Shown here: positions 8,674 to 19,180 of the stretch, one piece after another
How the letters are laid out: the number at the start of each line of letters is the position of its first letter
Numbering within the stretch: the first letter of the stretch is position 1
Assembly: GCA_022511515.1 (NCBI GenBank)
Contig: JAFLRP010000107.1
Coordinates: 17,587-81,586, forward strand
Direction: 5' to 3'
Source: Acutalibacter sp.
GTDB lineage: Bacteria > Bacillota > Clostridia > Oscillospirales > Acutalibacteraceae
Length of the DNA: 64,000 nt
Notes under the pieces: model-generated
Databases searched by the model: none
What the model saw: only the letters and a program-made list of their open reading frames with translations
Told to the model about the DNA's origin: nothing
Program-made: the position numbers and the translations under genes

Positions 8674-9963
8674 TTGGATAAATATGTGATAAACGGCGGC
8701 TGCCGACTGACCGGAGAAGTGGAGATCAGCGGCGCGAAAAATGCCGCGGTGGCTATTCTGCCCGCGGCGATCCTGGCAGATTCTCCCTGCCTGATCGAAA
8801 ATATCCCTGACATCTCCGACGTCAGATCCACTACTCGTATTTTGGAGGAAATGGGTGCGGAGGTCCGGTATTTGGACCGCCACACGCTGGAGATCGATCC
8901 CCGACCCATCGACACGGATACCGTTTCGGCGGATTGTGCCCGGCGGATGCGGGGTTCCTACTATTTCCTCGGTGCGCTCTTGGGCCGCTGCCGCAGCGCG
9001 GTAGTCCCCATGCCCGGCGGTTGCAGCCTGGGCGTGCGCCCCATCGATCAGCACCTGAAGGGTTTTGCGGCACTGGGCTGCAAGTCCAGCCTCCATAACG
9101 GTATGATCGCTGTAAAAGCGGAGGATGACCTCCACGGCGCCAACATCTATCTGGATATCGTCACAGTGGGGGCGACCATGAATATCATTCTGGCCGCTGT
9201 CAAGGCCAGAGGGCTGACCGTCATCGAAAACGCCGCCAGAGAGCCGCACATCGTGGACCTGGCCAACTTCCTGAATACCATGGGCGCCGATGTTCGCGGC
9301 GCCGGAACAGATACCATTAAGATCCACGGCGTCCAGAAACTGCGGGGCGCCACCTATTCCATCATTCCCGATCAGATCGAGGCGGGCACCTACATGGTGG
9401 CGGCCGCCGCCACGGGCGGAGATGTGACGGTGAAGAACGTGACTCCCAAGCATTTGGAATCCATTTCGGCGAAGCTGGTGGAAATGGGCGTGAAAGTCGA
9501 GGAGGGAGACGATTCTGTTCGGGTCGTCTGTGACCGTCCTCTGAAAAAATGCAATATCAAAACCATGCCCCATCCGGGTTTCCCCACGGATATGCAGCCC
9601 CAGATCACCGCGCTGCTGGCCATTGCCCACGGAACAAGCATGGTCAGCGAGGGTATTTACGAGGGCAATCGCTTCAAGTATGTGGACGAGCTGCTTCGTA
9701 TGGGCGCGCAGATCACGGTGGACGGCAAGGTGGCCATCGTGGAGGGCGTAGAGCATTTGAAGGGAGCTCCCATTCGGGCGCTGGATCTCCGTGCAGGCGC
9801 GGCAATGGTCATTGCCGGGCTGGCGGCAGAGGGGATCACTCAGGTGGAGGACATCCAGTATATCGAGCGCGGCTATGAGAACATCGTAGAAAAACTGGTG
9901 GGTCTTGGAGCGGATATTTACCGCAGCCAGAAACCCGATCAGGTGTATGATAAAATCGGATAA
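8674..9963 (+). CDS. murA: UDP-N-acetylglucosamine 1-carboxyvinyltransferase
   Basis: A 429-residue enzyme that transfers enolpyruvate from PEP to UDP-GlcNAc, the first committed step of peptidoglycan synthesis. The N-terminal SGAKNAAVAILPA and the catalytic-loop PGGCSLGVRPIDQH, with the fosfomycin-target cysteine, are intact. The start is a TTG at 8674, chosen because TAGGAAG lies 9 nt upstream and the family starts here (DKYVINGGCRLTGEVEISGAKN). It is monocistronic, with its own promoter and a terminator at 9993. Confidence 0.95.
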   Translation: MDKYVINGGCRLTGEVEISGAKNAAVAILPAAILADSPCLIENIPDISDVRSTTRILEEMGAEVRYLDRHTLEIDPRPIDTDTVSADCARRMRGSYYFLGALLGRCRSAVVPMPGGCSLGVRPIDQHLKGFAALGCKSSLHNGMIAVKAEDDLHGANIYLDIVTVGATMNIILAAVKARGLTVIENAAREPHIVDLANFLNTMGADVRGAGTDTIKIHGVQKLRGATYSIIPDQIEAGTYMVAAAATGGDVTVKNVTPKHLESISAKLVEMGVKVEEGDDSVRVVCDRPLKKCNIKTMPHPGFPTDMQPQITALLAIAHGTSMVSEGIYEGNRFKYVDELLRMGAQITVDGKVAIVEGVEHLKGAPIRALDLRAGAAMVIAGLAAEGITQVEDIQYIERGYENIVEKLVGLGADIYRSQKPDQVYDKIG

Positions 9964-9992
9964 AATTTTCGATATTTTGTTTATTGAATGAG

Positions 9993-10024
9993 AAAATCCC
10001 CTTATTTGATAAGGGGATTTTTTT
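9993..10024 (+). terminator. Rho-independent terminator after murA
   Basis: AAAATCCCCTTAT pairs with ATAAGGGGATTTT around a 3-nt loop, followed by an uninterrupted T tract. Confidence 0.9.
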
Positions 10025-10041
10025 GAGAGGAGAATGGGTTC

Positions 10042-10824
10042 ATGGCAAGGCTTTGTCCGCTGTTCAGCGGCAGCACGGGAAACAGCTATTACATAGGTTC
10101 CCGCAGTACGGGACTTTTGATCGACGCAGGGCGCAGCGCCCGGCAGTTGGACCACATGCTGAAGCTTTGCGGCATCGATCCCCTGGCGATTCAGGGAATT
10201 TTGATCACCCACGAGCACACCGACCACATTTCGGGGCTCAGGGTGTTTGCCCGAAAATACCAGCTTCCCGTGTTCGCTTCTCAGGGCACGCTGGAGGCGA
10301 TCGGATCTCAGTTGGAGGACATCGAAGCCCATGTGATTTCGGAGAAAACCGAACTTGCGGGAATGAACGTTACGCCCTTTTCCACCTCTCACGACTGTGC
10401 CGAGCCCTTGGGCTACCGCATCCGCACCGAGGACGGGCGCGTTCTCGGCTTTTCCACCGATTTGGGCTATCTTTCCGACACGGTGAAAGAGCACCTGCTG
10501 GGGGCGGATTTCGTGGTGCTCGAATCCAATCACGACCCGGAAATGCTTCGGACCGGCGGCTATCCCTACCCCTTGAAGCAGCGCATTTTGTCCGACCGGG
10601 GTCATCTGTCCAATCAGGTCTGCGCCGGATTCCTGCCGGAGCTGGCCAAAAGCGGGACAAAGCGCTTTCTGCTGGCCCATCTGAGCCGGGAAAACAACAC
10701 GCCGTCGCTGGCACGGGACACTGCGCTGTCTGCACTGGCGCAGGCGGGACTGACGCCGGAGGTGGATTTCCTGCTGGACACGGCGAAGCCCGAGAATTCT
10801 CAGGGCTACACATTTATTTTTTGA
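10042..10824 (+). CDS. walJ: Metallo-beta-lactamase-fold hydrolase, WalJ/YycJ-like
   Basis: A 260-residue metallo-beta-lactamase-fold protein with the metal-binding HEHTDH motif (residues 54-59) after FSGSTGNSYYI, plus later histidine and aspartate ligands in STDLGYLSD and ESNHD. This pattern matches the YycJ/WalJ family, an exonuclease-like protein tied to cell-wall homeostasis and DNA replication in Firmicutes. No WalRK genes lie here. rlmH follows 37 nt downstream, the same neighbour it has in many Firmicutes, through a short SD-hairpin module. Confidence 0.88.
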   Translation: MARLCPLFSGSTGNSYYIGSRSTGLLIDAGRSARQLDHMLKLCGIDPLAIQGILITHEHTDHISGLRVFARKYQLPVFASQGTLEAIGSQLEDIEAHVISEKTELAGMNVTPFSTSHDCAEPLGYRIRTEDGRVLGFSTDLGYLSDTVKEHLLGADFVVLESNHDPEMLRTGGYPYPLKQRILSDRGHLSNQVCAGFLPELAKSGTKRFLLAHLSRENNTPSLARDTALSALAQAGLTPEVDFLLDTAKPENSQGYTFIF

Positions 10825-10826
10825 CC

Positions 10827-10853
10827 GAGGAGGCTTTCACTGACGCGAAAGCA
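10827..10853 (+). repeat. SD-hairpin module (partial modular element) before rlmH
   Basis: GAGGAGG (10827-10833) is followed directly by GCTTTC (10833-10838) pairing with GAAAGC (10847-10852), then CA and an ATG at 10854. This matches the last module of the stop-to-start element, which here directly follows the walJ stop without the upstream modules. The first ATG is out of frame with rlmH. Confidence 0.75.
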
Positions 10854-10861
10854 ATGAAAAA

Positions 10862-11332
10862 ATGCTGGAAATACGTGTGATCTGCATCGGAAAACTGAAA
10901 GAAAAACACTGGCGGGACGCTGTGGCAGAATACGAAAAGCGGCTTTTTTCGCTTTGTAAATTCCAATTGATCGAGTTGCCGGAAGTCAGGCTGCCCAGTG
11001 ATCCCTCTCCCGCTCAAATTGCTGCCGCCTTAGAGCAGGAGGGCAAGACCATTCTGGAGCGGGCGGCGGGGAAAATCTACCCTCTGTGCATCGAAGGGAA
11101 GGAAGTGGATTCCCCCGGACTTGCCAAAAAGCTGGAAAATGCCATGCAGTCGCCGGGAACGGTGACTTTTGTCATCGGCAGCTCCCACGGGCTGGCGGAG
11201 ACGGTAAAAAAAGCGGGGGAGGGGCTTTCCATGTCTCCCATGACCTTTCCTCATCAGTTGGCCCGCGTTATGCTCTGCGAGCAAATCTACCGAAGTTTTC
11301 AAATCATAAGCGGTACAAAGTATCATAAATAA
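10862..11332 (+). CDS. rlmH: 23S rRNA (pseudouridine-1915-N3) methyltransferase
   Basis: A 156-residue SPOUT-family methyltransferase that modifies pseudouridine 1915 of 23S rRNA using SAM. The SAM-knot motifs FVIGSSHGLAETV and the C-terminal HQLARVMLCEQIYRSF ending GTKYHK are characteristic. Start choice matters: the ATG at 10862 gives MLEIRVICIGKLKEKHW, which matches the family. The ATG at 10854, 8 nt earlier and nearer the hairpin, is out of frame and encodes only eight residues. Confidence 0.95.
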   Translation: MLEIRVICIGKLKEKHWRDAVAEYEKRLFSLCKFQLIELPEVRLPSDPSPAQIAAALEQEGKTILERAAGKIYPLCIEGKEVDSPGLAKKLENAMQSPGTVTFVIGSSHGLAETVKKAGEGLSMSPMTFPHQLARVMLCEQIYRSFQIISGTKYHK

Positions 11333-11351
11333 TAGGGAGGGGGAAGAGAAT

Positions 11352-12410
11352 ATGGAGAAAGAGAAAAAGAAAATCTGGCAAACAATCAAATCCTATGGCA
11401 GTCTGTATTTTGTGGACGCCATGAGCGCTATGGCCCAGGGACTTTTCGCTTCCCTGCTGATCGGCACGATTTTGTCCACCATCGGAACGCAGTGTAATTT
11501 TCCGGTGCTGACGGAGATCGGCGACTTTGCCAAAGCCATGGCTGGTCCGGCCATGGCCATCGCCATCGGCTATGCCTTGAAAGCCCCGGCGCTGGTGCTG
11601 TTTTCGCTGGCGGCAGTGGGCAGCGCCGCCAACAAGCTGGGCGGCGAGGGCGGCCCCTTAGCGGTGCTGCTGATTGCCATTGTGGCGGCGGAATTGGGAA
11701 AACTGGTGAGCAAAAAGACGAAAGTGGACATTCTGGTGACGCCCCTTGTGACGATTTTGTCCGGCGCGGTCCTTTCGTATCTCTGCGCCCCCGCCATCGG
11801 CAGCGCTGCTTCCGGTGTGGGAAGTCTCATCATGTGGGCAACGGAATTGCAGCCTTTCTTTATGGGCATTTTCGTGTCCGTTCTGGTGGGCATGGCGCTG
11901 ACATTGCCCATCAGCAGCGCGGCTATCTGTGCGGCGCTGGGACTGACCGGCCTTGCCGGCGGTGCGGCGGTGGCAGGCTGCTGTGCCCAGATGGTGGGCT
12001 TCGCCGTTATCAGCTTCCGGGAAAACAAGTGGGGGGGCTTAGCGGCCCAGGGCATCGGCACGTCCATGCTGCAGGTCCCCAATATCGTGAAAAACCCCCG
12101 GATCTGGATCGCTCCCACGCTGGCGTCCGCTATTACAGGACCTCTTGCCACCTGCGTGTTCCGGCTGCAAATGAACGGCGCGCCCATTTCCAGCGGTATG
12201 GGAACCTGCGGACTGGTAGGCCAGATCGGCGTATACTCCGGCTGGGTGAATGATATCGCCGCCGGGACAAAGGCCGCCATTACCGCCATGGATTGGGTTG
12301 GGCTGATTCTCATTTCCTTTGTGCTGCCCGCCATTCTCGCTTGGCTCATCAATCTGGGCCTGCGGAAGCTCCAATGGGTCAAGGATGGCGACATGAAATT
12401 GGAGGTATAA
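11352..12410 (+). CDS. PTS_EIIC_2-like integral membrane protein
   Basis: A 352-residue, strongly hydrophobic protein with about nine to ten predicted membrane segments. It is rich in glycine and alanine, with segments such as AMAGPAMAIAIGYALKAPA and NGAPISSGMGTCGLVGQIGV. It resembles the PTS_EIIC_2 group of PTS sugar transporter IIC-like proteins. No IIA or IIB component is nearby, so sugar phosphorylation cannot be assumed and the substrate is unknown. A GGGAGGGGG site precedes the ATG. A perfect 14-bp terminator hairpin follows at 12444. Confidence 0.7.
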   Translation: MEKEKKKIWQTIKSYGSLYFVDAMSAMAQGLFASLLIGTILSTIGTQCNFPVLTEIGDFAKAMAGPAMAIAIGYALKAPALVLFSLAAVGSAANKLGGEGGPLAVLLIAIVAAELGKLVSKKTKVDILVTPLVTILSGAVLSYLCAPAIGSAASGVGSLIMWATELQPFFMGIFVSVLVGMALTLPISSAAICAALGLTGLAGGAAVAGCCAQMVGFAVISFRENKWGGLAAQGIGTSMLQVPNIVKNPRIWIAPTLASAITGPLATCVFRLQMNGAPISSGMGTCGLVGQIGVYSGWVNDIAAGTKAAITAMDWVGLILISFVLPAILAWLINLGLRKLQWVKDGDMKLEV

Positions 12411-12443
12411 CGATCGGCAAAGCCCTGCGCTTTCCCGATTTCC

Positions 12444-12485
12444 GGCAGGGGCACTTCACAAGGAAGTGCCCCTGCCGTTTCTTTT
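12444..12485 (+). terminator. Rho-independent terminator
   Basis: GGCAGGGGCACTTC (12444-12457) pairs perfectly with GAAGTGCCCCTGCC (12463-12476), followed by GTTTCTTTTC. It ends the PTS-like gene. Confidence 0.88.
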
Positions 12486-12624
12486 CGGCGCTGCGCCGGG
12501 ATAACAGAACGGTCACGCGGGATACTTCTAGTACGAAACAAAAATTTCTGCAATCGAAATCAAGATAATCTTTTAGCTGTCCTGTATGATGATCATAGGG
12601 CAATCAAAAATTGGAGTGATAAAG

Positions 12625-13593
12625 ATGGGAGAATGGGAAAGATTGGTACAAATCATGGTGGAGGAGATCGACGAATGCATCAAAAAGCGAAACGATGAAA
12701 CGTTGACGCTTTCCTGCCTTGCGGACAAGCTGGGGTATTCTGAATTTTACGTTTCCCGTAAATTTAGGGAGATTTCGGGAATGCATTTCCGAGACTATCT
12801 GCGCCGGCGCACACTTGCCTTTGCGTTGAAGGAAGTTCGCGATACCTCAAGGGGACTTCTGGATATCGCGCTGGATTACGGCTTTTCCAGTCATGAAGCC
12901 TTTTCCCGGTCTTTTAAGGAAGCCTACGGCATCACACCGGTCGAGTACCGCAATCATCCCGTTCCCGTTGTCTTGCGCACTGTCATCAAGCCTTTTGATT
13001 GCTATTTAGTCAGTATCGGAGGAACTAGCATGGCAAAAACCGAAAACGATGTGAAGGTGTATTTTGTGACGATACCCGCTCACAAGTATCTGCACATCAG
13101 AAACTACGAAAGCACCAGTTACTGGGATTTTTGGGAAAGGCAGAGCAAAATCCCGGGACAGGACTGCGCTACGATCTGCGGGCTGCTGGACAGCATAAAA
13201 GGAAAGCTGGACGATGAGGGCGGCAGCGACGCAAACAGCGGAAGCGGTCAGATCATGGCATTTATCAACGAACCCGCCGGCAGGATCAACGATTGGGGTA
13301 TTCCCCAGGCGGAAAGCTACGGGGTGCGTCTTCCCGCCGATTACAGCGGAGAAGTTCCGGAGCAAATGCAGATCATGGACGTTCCCGAAGGGGAGTATAT
13401 CGTGTTTGAGCACGGTCCGTTCAGCTATCAGACGCAGAATTGCAATGTCGAGGAAAAAATCGAGGAAGCGATGAAGAATTACGATTACGCTTCGTCCGGC
13501 TGCCAGCTTGACACGACACAGGGCAGGGTGTTCTATTTTTACCATGACCCCGAACGGTTCTGGAAGTATGTAAGACCTGTCAAAAAGCTGTAA
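12625..13593 (+). CDS. AraC-family regulator with GyrI-like effector domain
   Basis: A 322-residue transcription factor. Residues about 5-105 form two AraC helix-turn-helix units (LSCLADKLGYSEFYVSRKF and LLDIALDYGFSSHEAFSRSFK, then YGITPVEYR). Residues about 130-322 look like a GyrI/BmrR-type small-molecule-binding domain (a DVPEGEYIVFEHGPF strand-turn and a final HDPERF). This SoxS/Rob-like architecture usually senses drugs or other hydrophobic compounds. GGAGTG lies 7 nt upstream of 12625, which favours it over the ATG at 12586. No obvious target operon is adjacent, although the PTS-like membrane protein upstream is possible. Confidence 0.83.
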   Translation: MGEWERLVQIMVEEIDECIKKRNDETLTLSCLADKLGYSEFYVSRKFREISGMHFRDYLRRRTLAFALKEVRDTSRGLLDIALDYGFSSHEAFSRSFKEAYGITPVEYRNHPVPVVLRTVIKPFDCYLVSIGGTSMAKTENDVKVYFVTIPAHKYLHIRNYESTSYWDFWERQSKIPGQDCATICGLLDSIKGKLDDEGGSDANSGSGQIMAFINEPAGRINDWGIPQAESYGVRLPADYSGEVPEQMQIMDVPEGEYIVFEHGPFSYQTQNCNVEEKIEEAMKNYDYASSGCQLDTTQGRVFYFYHDPERFWKYVRPVKKL

Positions 13594-13596
13594 GAA

Positions 13597-13642
13597 AGAC
13601 CGGACTGTTTTCCCGCCTGGGAGAGCAGTCCGGTCTCTTATT
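13597..13642 (+). terminator. Rho-independent terminator after the AraC-type gene
   Basis: AGACCGGACTG (13597-13607) pairs with CAGTCCGGTCT (13626-13636); a T-rich tail follows. Confidence 0.8.
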
Positions 13643-13663
13643 GTATTGAAATGAAGAAGAGTT

Positions 13664-15095
<1,432 letters not shown>

Positions 15096-15127
15096 TCAAG
15101 TTGCAATCTTGCAAAATGCTCAAGTAG

Positions 15128-15156
15128 ATACTAACACAAGGAGCCGTGTTTGGCAA
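15128..15156 (-). promoter_or_regulatory. Putative gdhA promoter
   Basis: On the minus strand TTGCCA (complement of 15151-15156) and TAGTAT (complement of 15128-15133) with a 17-nt spacer, about 57 nt upstream of the gdhA start. Confidence 0.55.
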
Positions 15157-15267
15157 GTGGAATTTTTGAAAATTCACCATCTGCCCGAAAAAGTTTTCCT
15201 CTTTTGCCCCGTTCTGTGGAATATGCAGAAAATTCCCGGAATATGCAAGTCCCTCCCCTTGCAGACC

Positions 15268-15296
15268 TTGACAGAAAGCGGCAATTCAGGTAAAAT
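15268..15296 (+). promoter_or_regulatory. Promoter for purC
   Basis: TTGACA (15268-15273) and TAAAAT (15291-15296) with a 17-nt spacer, inside the 309-nt gdhA-purC gap. I see no purine riboswitch core in this gap; between the two promoters (15157-15267) nothing else is recognisable. Confidence 0.7.
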
Positions 15297-15380
15297 ATTT
15301 CTGTTTGTGGAAGCGGGGCAGGTGTTTGCCCTTTTCCAAAAAGGATCGCGAAGTGAATTTGGCAGACGGAGGTTTTATCC

Positions 15381-16091
15381 ATGCAGAAAAAGGAAATGCT
15401 CTATGAAGGAAAAGCAAAGAAGGTTTTCGCCACCGAGGAGCCGGAGATCTACATCGTCTCTTACAAAGATGACGCCACGGCCTTTAACGGGCAGAAGAAG
15501 GGCACGATTGTGGGCAAGGGCGTGGTGAATAACCGCATGTCCAATTTCATGTTCCGCCTGCTGGAGCAGCAGGGCATTCCCACCCATTATATCGAGGAAT
15601 TGAATGACCGGGAGACTGCCGTGAAAAAGGTAAGCATCGTGCCGCTGGAAGTCATCGTGCGGAACACCGCCGCCGGAAGTCTCTCAAAGCGGCTGGGTCT
15701 GCCCGAAGGCACGCCCATGAAGACCCCGGTTTTGGAATACAGCTATAAAAACGACGAGCTGGGCGACCCCATGGTCAACGATTATCACATTCTTGCCATG
15801 GACCTTGCCACCCGGGAAGAACTGGACAAAATCGCCGCGATGAGCTTCAAGATCAACGAGCTGATGGTGGAATTCTTCCGCAGCGTCGGCGTGGACCTCA
15901 TCGATTTCAAAATCGAATTCGGCAAGACCACGGCTGGAGAAATCATTTTGGCGGATGAAATTTCCCCCGACACCTGCCGTTTCTGGGACGTCAATACCCA
16001 CGAAAAACTGGACAAGGATCGTTTCCGCCGGGATATGGGCGGGGTAGAGGAAGCCTACGATGAGATGATGAAGCGCATCGGCCTGCGGTAA
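15381..16091 (+). CDS. purC: SAICAR synthase
   Basis: A 236-residue enzyme joining aspartate to CAIR with ATP in IMP synthesis. It opens [19 protein letters not shown] and has [14 protein letters not shown] and [15 protein letters not shown]. The C-terminal [12 protein letters not shown] signature is intact. Its length is that of the Bacillus-type protein. A GGAGG site lies 8 nt upstream of the start. It heads a run of purine genes, purC-purB-purA, then guaA, although each gap may hold its own control. Confidence 0.96.
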   Translation: MQKKEMLYEGKAKKVFATEEPEIYIVSYKDDATAFNGQKKGTIVGKGVVNNRMSNFMFRLLEQQGIPTHYIEELNDRETAVKKVSIVPLEVIVRNTAAGSLSKRLGLPEGTPMKTPVLEYSYKNDELGDPMVNDYHILAMDLATREELDKIAAMSFKINELMVEFFRSVGVDLIDFKIEFGKTTAGEIILADEISPDTCRFWDVNTHEKLDKDRFRRDMGGVEEAYDEMMKRIGLR

Positions 16092-16140
16092 GCAGACAGT
16101 TTGAGAAACGAATTATCTTCCGGTTAAAGAGGCAAAAAAT

Positions 16141-17574
16141 ATGTCGAGAAATGTGTACGAATCTCCGCTGTCTGCCCGGTATGCGGACGATGATATGAAA
16201 TATCTCTTTTCTCCCGATATGAAATTCCGCACCTGGCGCAAGCTGTGGATTGCCTTGGCGGAGACGGAGATGGAACTGGGCCTGCCTGTGACGAGCGAGC
16301 AGGTGGACGAATTAAAGGCATTTGCCGACAATATCAATTATGAAGTGGCGGAGCAGAGAGAAAAAGTGGTGCGCCACGATGTGATGAGCCACGTGTACGC
16401 CTACGGACAGCAATGCCCCAAGGCGGCGGGCATCATCCACTTGGGAGCGACCTCTTGCTACGTGGGCGACAACACCGATATCATTGTGATGACCGAGGCT
16501 TTGAAGCTCATTCGGGATAAGCTCATCACGGTCCTGCGGGTGCTGGCAAAGTTCGCGGAGCAGTACAAGGACCTGCCTACGCTGGCCTTTACCCATTTCC
16601 AGCCTGCCCAGCCCACCACTGTGGGAAAGCGGGCCACATTGTGGATGCAGGACCTGCTGATGGATTTGGAAGACGTAGAGTACCAGCTCAGCAAGGCAAA
16701 GCTCTTAGGCTGCAAGGGCACCACTGGTACCCAGGCAAGCTTTTTGGAGCTCTTTGCCGGTGATCACGAGAAGTGCAGAGAGCTGGACAGGCGAATTGCA
16801 AAGAAGATGGGCTATGAGGACTGCTTTGCCGTGTCCGGGCAAACCTATTCCCGGAAGCTGGACAGTCAGATGTTGTCCCTGCTCTCCGGCATTGCCCAGA
16901 GCGCAGCGAAATTCTCCAACGATATCCGGCTCTTGCAGCATTTGAAGGAAGTGGAGGAGCCCTTTGAAAAGAATCAAATCGGCTCCAGCGCCATGGCTTA
17001 TAAGAGAAATCCCATGCGCAGCGAGCGCATCGCCTCTCTTGCAAGATATGTGATGGTGGATGCACTGAACCCCGCCATGACCGAAGCCACCCAGTGGTTC
17101 GAGCGGACGCTGGACGATTCCGCCAACAAGCGCATCAGCGTGCCGGAGGCGTTCCTGGCCGTGGACGGCATCTTGAATCTCTACGCCAACGTGGCGGACG
17201 GGCTGGTGGTGTACCCCAAGGTCATCGAGCAGCACATGCTCCGGGAACTGCCCTTTATGGCAACGGAAAACATCATGATGGACGCGGTGAAGCGCGGGGG
17301 AGACCGGCAGGAGCTCCACGAGCGCATCAGGGTCCACTCCATGGAAGCTGCCAAAGTTGTCAAGGAGCAGGGAGGAGAAAACGACCTGCTGTCCCGCATT
17401 GCCGGCGACCCCGTCTTCGGCGTGACCTTAGGGGAACTGCTGGAACTTGTGAAGCCCGAAAAATATGTGGGCAGAGCGCCAAAACAGACCGCTGAATTTT
17501 TGGAGGAGGTCGTCCGTCCCGTGCTGGCAAAATACAGCTTTGTGGCGGAGGACGCTCCTGAGATCAATGTTTAA
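16141..17574 (+). CDS. purB: Adenylosuccinate lyase
   Basis: A 477-residue fumarase-superfamily enzyme. It releases fumarate from SAICAR and from adenylosuccinate, so it serves both IMP and AMP synthesis. The signature GSSAMAYKRNPMRSERI (about residues 281-297) and the HLGATSCYVGDNTD region are present. It lies 49 nt after purC, probably in the same transcript. A modular hairpin element occupies the gap to purA. The length is close to the human-like 480-residue subgroup that is common in Clostridia. Confidence 0.95.
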   Translation: MSRNVYESPLSARYADDDMKYLFSPDMKFRTWRKLWIALAETEMELGLPVTSEQVDELKAFADNINYEVAEQREKVVRHDVMSHVYAYGQQCPKAAGIIHLGATSCYVGDNTDIIVMTEALKLIRDKLITVLRVLAKFAEQYKDLPTLAFTHFQPAQPTTVGKRATLWMQDLLMDLEDVEYQLSKAKLLGCKGTTGTQASFLELFAGDHEKCRELDRRIAKKMGYEDCFAVSGQTYSRKLDSQMLSLLSGIAQSAAKFSNDIRLLQHLKEVEEPFEKNQIGSSAMAYKRNPMRSERIASLARYVMVDALNPAMTEATQWFERTLDDSANKRISVPEAFLAVDGILNLYANVADGLVVYPKVIEQHMLRELPFMATENIMMDAVKRGGDRQELHERIRVHSMEAAKVVKEQGGENDLLSRIAGDPVFGVTLGELLELVKPEKYVGRAPKQTAEFLEEVVRPVLAKYSFVAEDAPEINV

Positions 17575-17600
17575 CTAATGAAAAACCGAAAGGCAGAAAA

Positions 17601-17779
17601 AGTTTGAAAACAAGTTTTCAAACTTTCGGTTTTGCGGCTTTTGTCGCCGTAGGCGATGGCGACAATTTTGTCTTCGCAAAAGTTCGTCTAATGACGAACT
17701 TCTCAAAGTTTCCTATGGGAAACTTTTGAATGAAATGCACAATTCCCGAAGAAAGGTGGCTTTCACTCACGTGAAAGCA
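17601..17779 (+). repeat. Modular stop-to-start multi-hairpin element, copy 3
   Basis: AGTTTGAAAAC (17601-17611) pairs with GTTTTCAAACT (17614-17624). TTTTGCG (17630-17636) pairs with CGCAAAA (17675-17681), enclosing TGTCGCC (17642-17648) with GGCGACA (17658-17664). AGTTCGTC (17681-17688) pairs with GACGAACT (17693-17700). AAGTTTCC (17706-17713) pairs with GGAAACTT (17718-17725). After the conserved spacer and AAAGGTGG comes GCTTTCAC (17759-17766) with GTGAAAGC (17771-17778). It is the most complete copy, and it ends 13 nt before the purA start. Confidence 0.88.
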
Positions 17780-17792
17780 ATGGTAAAAAAGT

Positions 17793-19073
17793 ATGGTAAA
17801 AGCAATCGTAGGCGCGTGCTGGGGTGACGAAGGAAAAGGAAAAATTACCGACGTGCTGGCGGAAGATTCCGACATTGTTGTGCGTTTTCAGGGCGGCTCT
17901 AACGCGGGGCACACCATTATCAACGACTACGGAAAATTCGCGCTGCACCAGCTTCCCTCCGGCGTGTTCCGGCAGAATATCACGAACGTCATCGGAAACG
18001 GCGTGGCGCTGTCGGTGGAGAATTTCCTACAGGAGATAAATTCCGTCATTGAGCGGGGCGTACCTGCCCCCAAGCTGGCGGTCTCCGACCGCGCCCAGAT
18101 CGTCATGCCCTACCACAAGGAGCTGGACGGCTTGGAGGAAGCCCGGCTGGCGGCGAAATCCTTCGGCTCTACCAAGTCCGGCATCGCGCCTTTCTATTCC
18201 GACAAATACGCCAAGATCGGCTTTCAGGTCAGCGACCTGTTTGACGACAGGGATTCCCTCTATGAGCGGATCAATCACGTGTTGGACCTGAAGACCGCAC
18301 TGTATAAAGAACTGTACCACCAAGCGCCTCCCACCCGGGACGAGGTATATGAAAAACTCATGGAGTATCGGGAGGCCCTTGCTCCTTATGTGCAAGACAC
18401 CACCACCCTGCTTTACAATGCCGTGAAGGAGGGCAAAAATATTCTCTTAGAGGGGCAGTTGGGCTCTCTCAAGGACCCGGACATGGGTATTTACCCCATG
18501 GTCACCTCTTCCTCGCCCTTGGCCGGATACGCTTCCGTGGGCGCAGGCGGCATTCCGCCCTACGCCATCGAGAAGATCGTCACCGTGGTGAAGGCCTATT
18601 CCAGTGCCGTGGGCGCAGGAGAATTCGTATCTGAGATCTTCGGCGAGGAGGCCGAGGAGCTCCGGCGCAGAGGGGGAGACGGCGGCGAGTACGGTGCCAC
18701 CACCGGCCGCCCCAGAAGAATGGGCTGGCTGGACCTGGTGGCCGCCCGGTACGGCTGCATGGTGCAGGGTGCGACGGATGTCGCCTTTACTGTCCTGGAC
18801 GCTTTGGGCTATCTGGATGAGATTCCCGTCTGCGTGGCCTATGAGCTGAACGGCAAGCGGATCGACCATTTCCCGCCCACCGCCCAACTGAAAAACTGCA
18901 AGCCCATCTTGGAGGTCTTGCCCGGCTGGAAATGCGATATCAGCGGCATCAAGCGGTATGAGGATCTGCCGGAAAACGCCAGAAACTATGTGGAGTTTGC
19001 CGAGCACCACATCGGTGTGCCCATCACCATGGTGTCCAACGGCCCTTCCAGAAGCGACATCATGTACCGTTGA
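17793..19073 (+). CDS. purA: Adenylosuccinate synthetase
   Basis: A 426-residue GTP-dependent enzyme converting IMP and aspartate to adenylosuccinate, the first step from IMP to AMP. It has the phosphate-binding GACWGDEGKGKITD, then GGSNAGHTI, and a later TTGRPRRMGWLDLVA segment. The ATG at 17793 gives the family start MVKAIVGACWGDE. An earlier ATG at 17780, right after the hairpin, is out of frame, and the bases ATGGTAAAA occur at both. A terminator follows at 19086. Confidence 0.95.
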   Translation: MVKAIVGACWGDEGKGKITDVLAEDSDIVVRFQGGSNAGHTIINDYGKFALHQLPSGVFRQNITNVIGNGVALSVENFLQEINSVIERGVPAPKLAVSDRAQIVMPYHKELDGLEEARLAAKSFGSTKSGIAPFYSDKYAKIGFQVSDLFDDRDSLYERINHVLDLKTALYKELYHQAPPTRDEVYEKLMEYREALAPYVQDTTTLLYNAVKEGKNILLEGQLGSLKDPDMGIYPMVTSSSPLAGYASVGAGGIPPYAIEKIVTVVKAYSSAVGAGEFVSEIFGEEAEELRRRGGDGGEYGATTGRPRRMGWLDLVAARYGCMVQGATDVAFTVLDALGYLDEIPVCVAYELNGKRIDHFPPTAQLKNCKPILEVLPGWKCDISGIKRYEDLPENARNYVEFAEHHIGVPITMVSNGPSRSDIMYR

Positions 19074-19085
19074 ACGAATCAGAAT

Positions 19086-19111
19086 CTGCCGCCGTTTTGG
19101 CGGCAGTTTTC
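19086..19111 (+). terminator. Rho-independent terminator after purA
   Basis: CTGCCGCC (19086-19093) pairs with GGCGGCAG (19099-19106), followed by TTTTCTC. Just downstream, an 8-bp dyad CATGATGT/ACATCATG (19121-19140) lies in the short glmS leader; its role is unknown. Confidence 0.8.
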
Positions 19112-19180
19112 TCAAGTAAACATGATGTGGGAACATCATGTGTATACTGGTATGTAAGAGAGGTAGAAAGGAGAAAAACT

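Noticed and set aside
8632..10680. Long minus-strand open frame opposite murA and walJ
   Set aside because: It is antisense to clear enzymes, has no ribosome site or recognisable domain, and reflects the high GC content.
19074..19180. glmS ribozyme upstream of glmS
   Set aside because: The gap is only 107 nt and includes a terminator and a small dyad; the usual catalytic core does not fit and no matching motif is visible.
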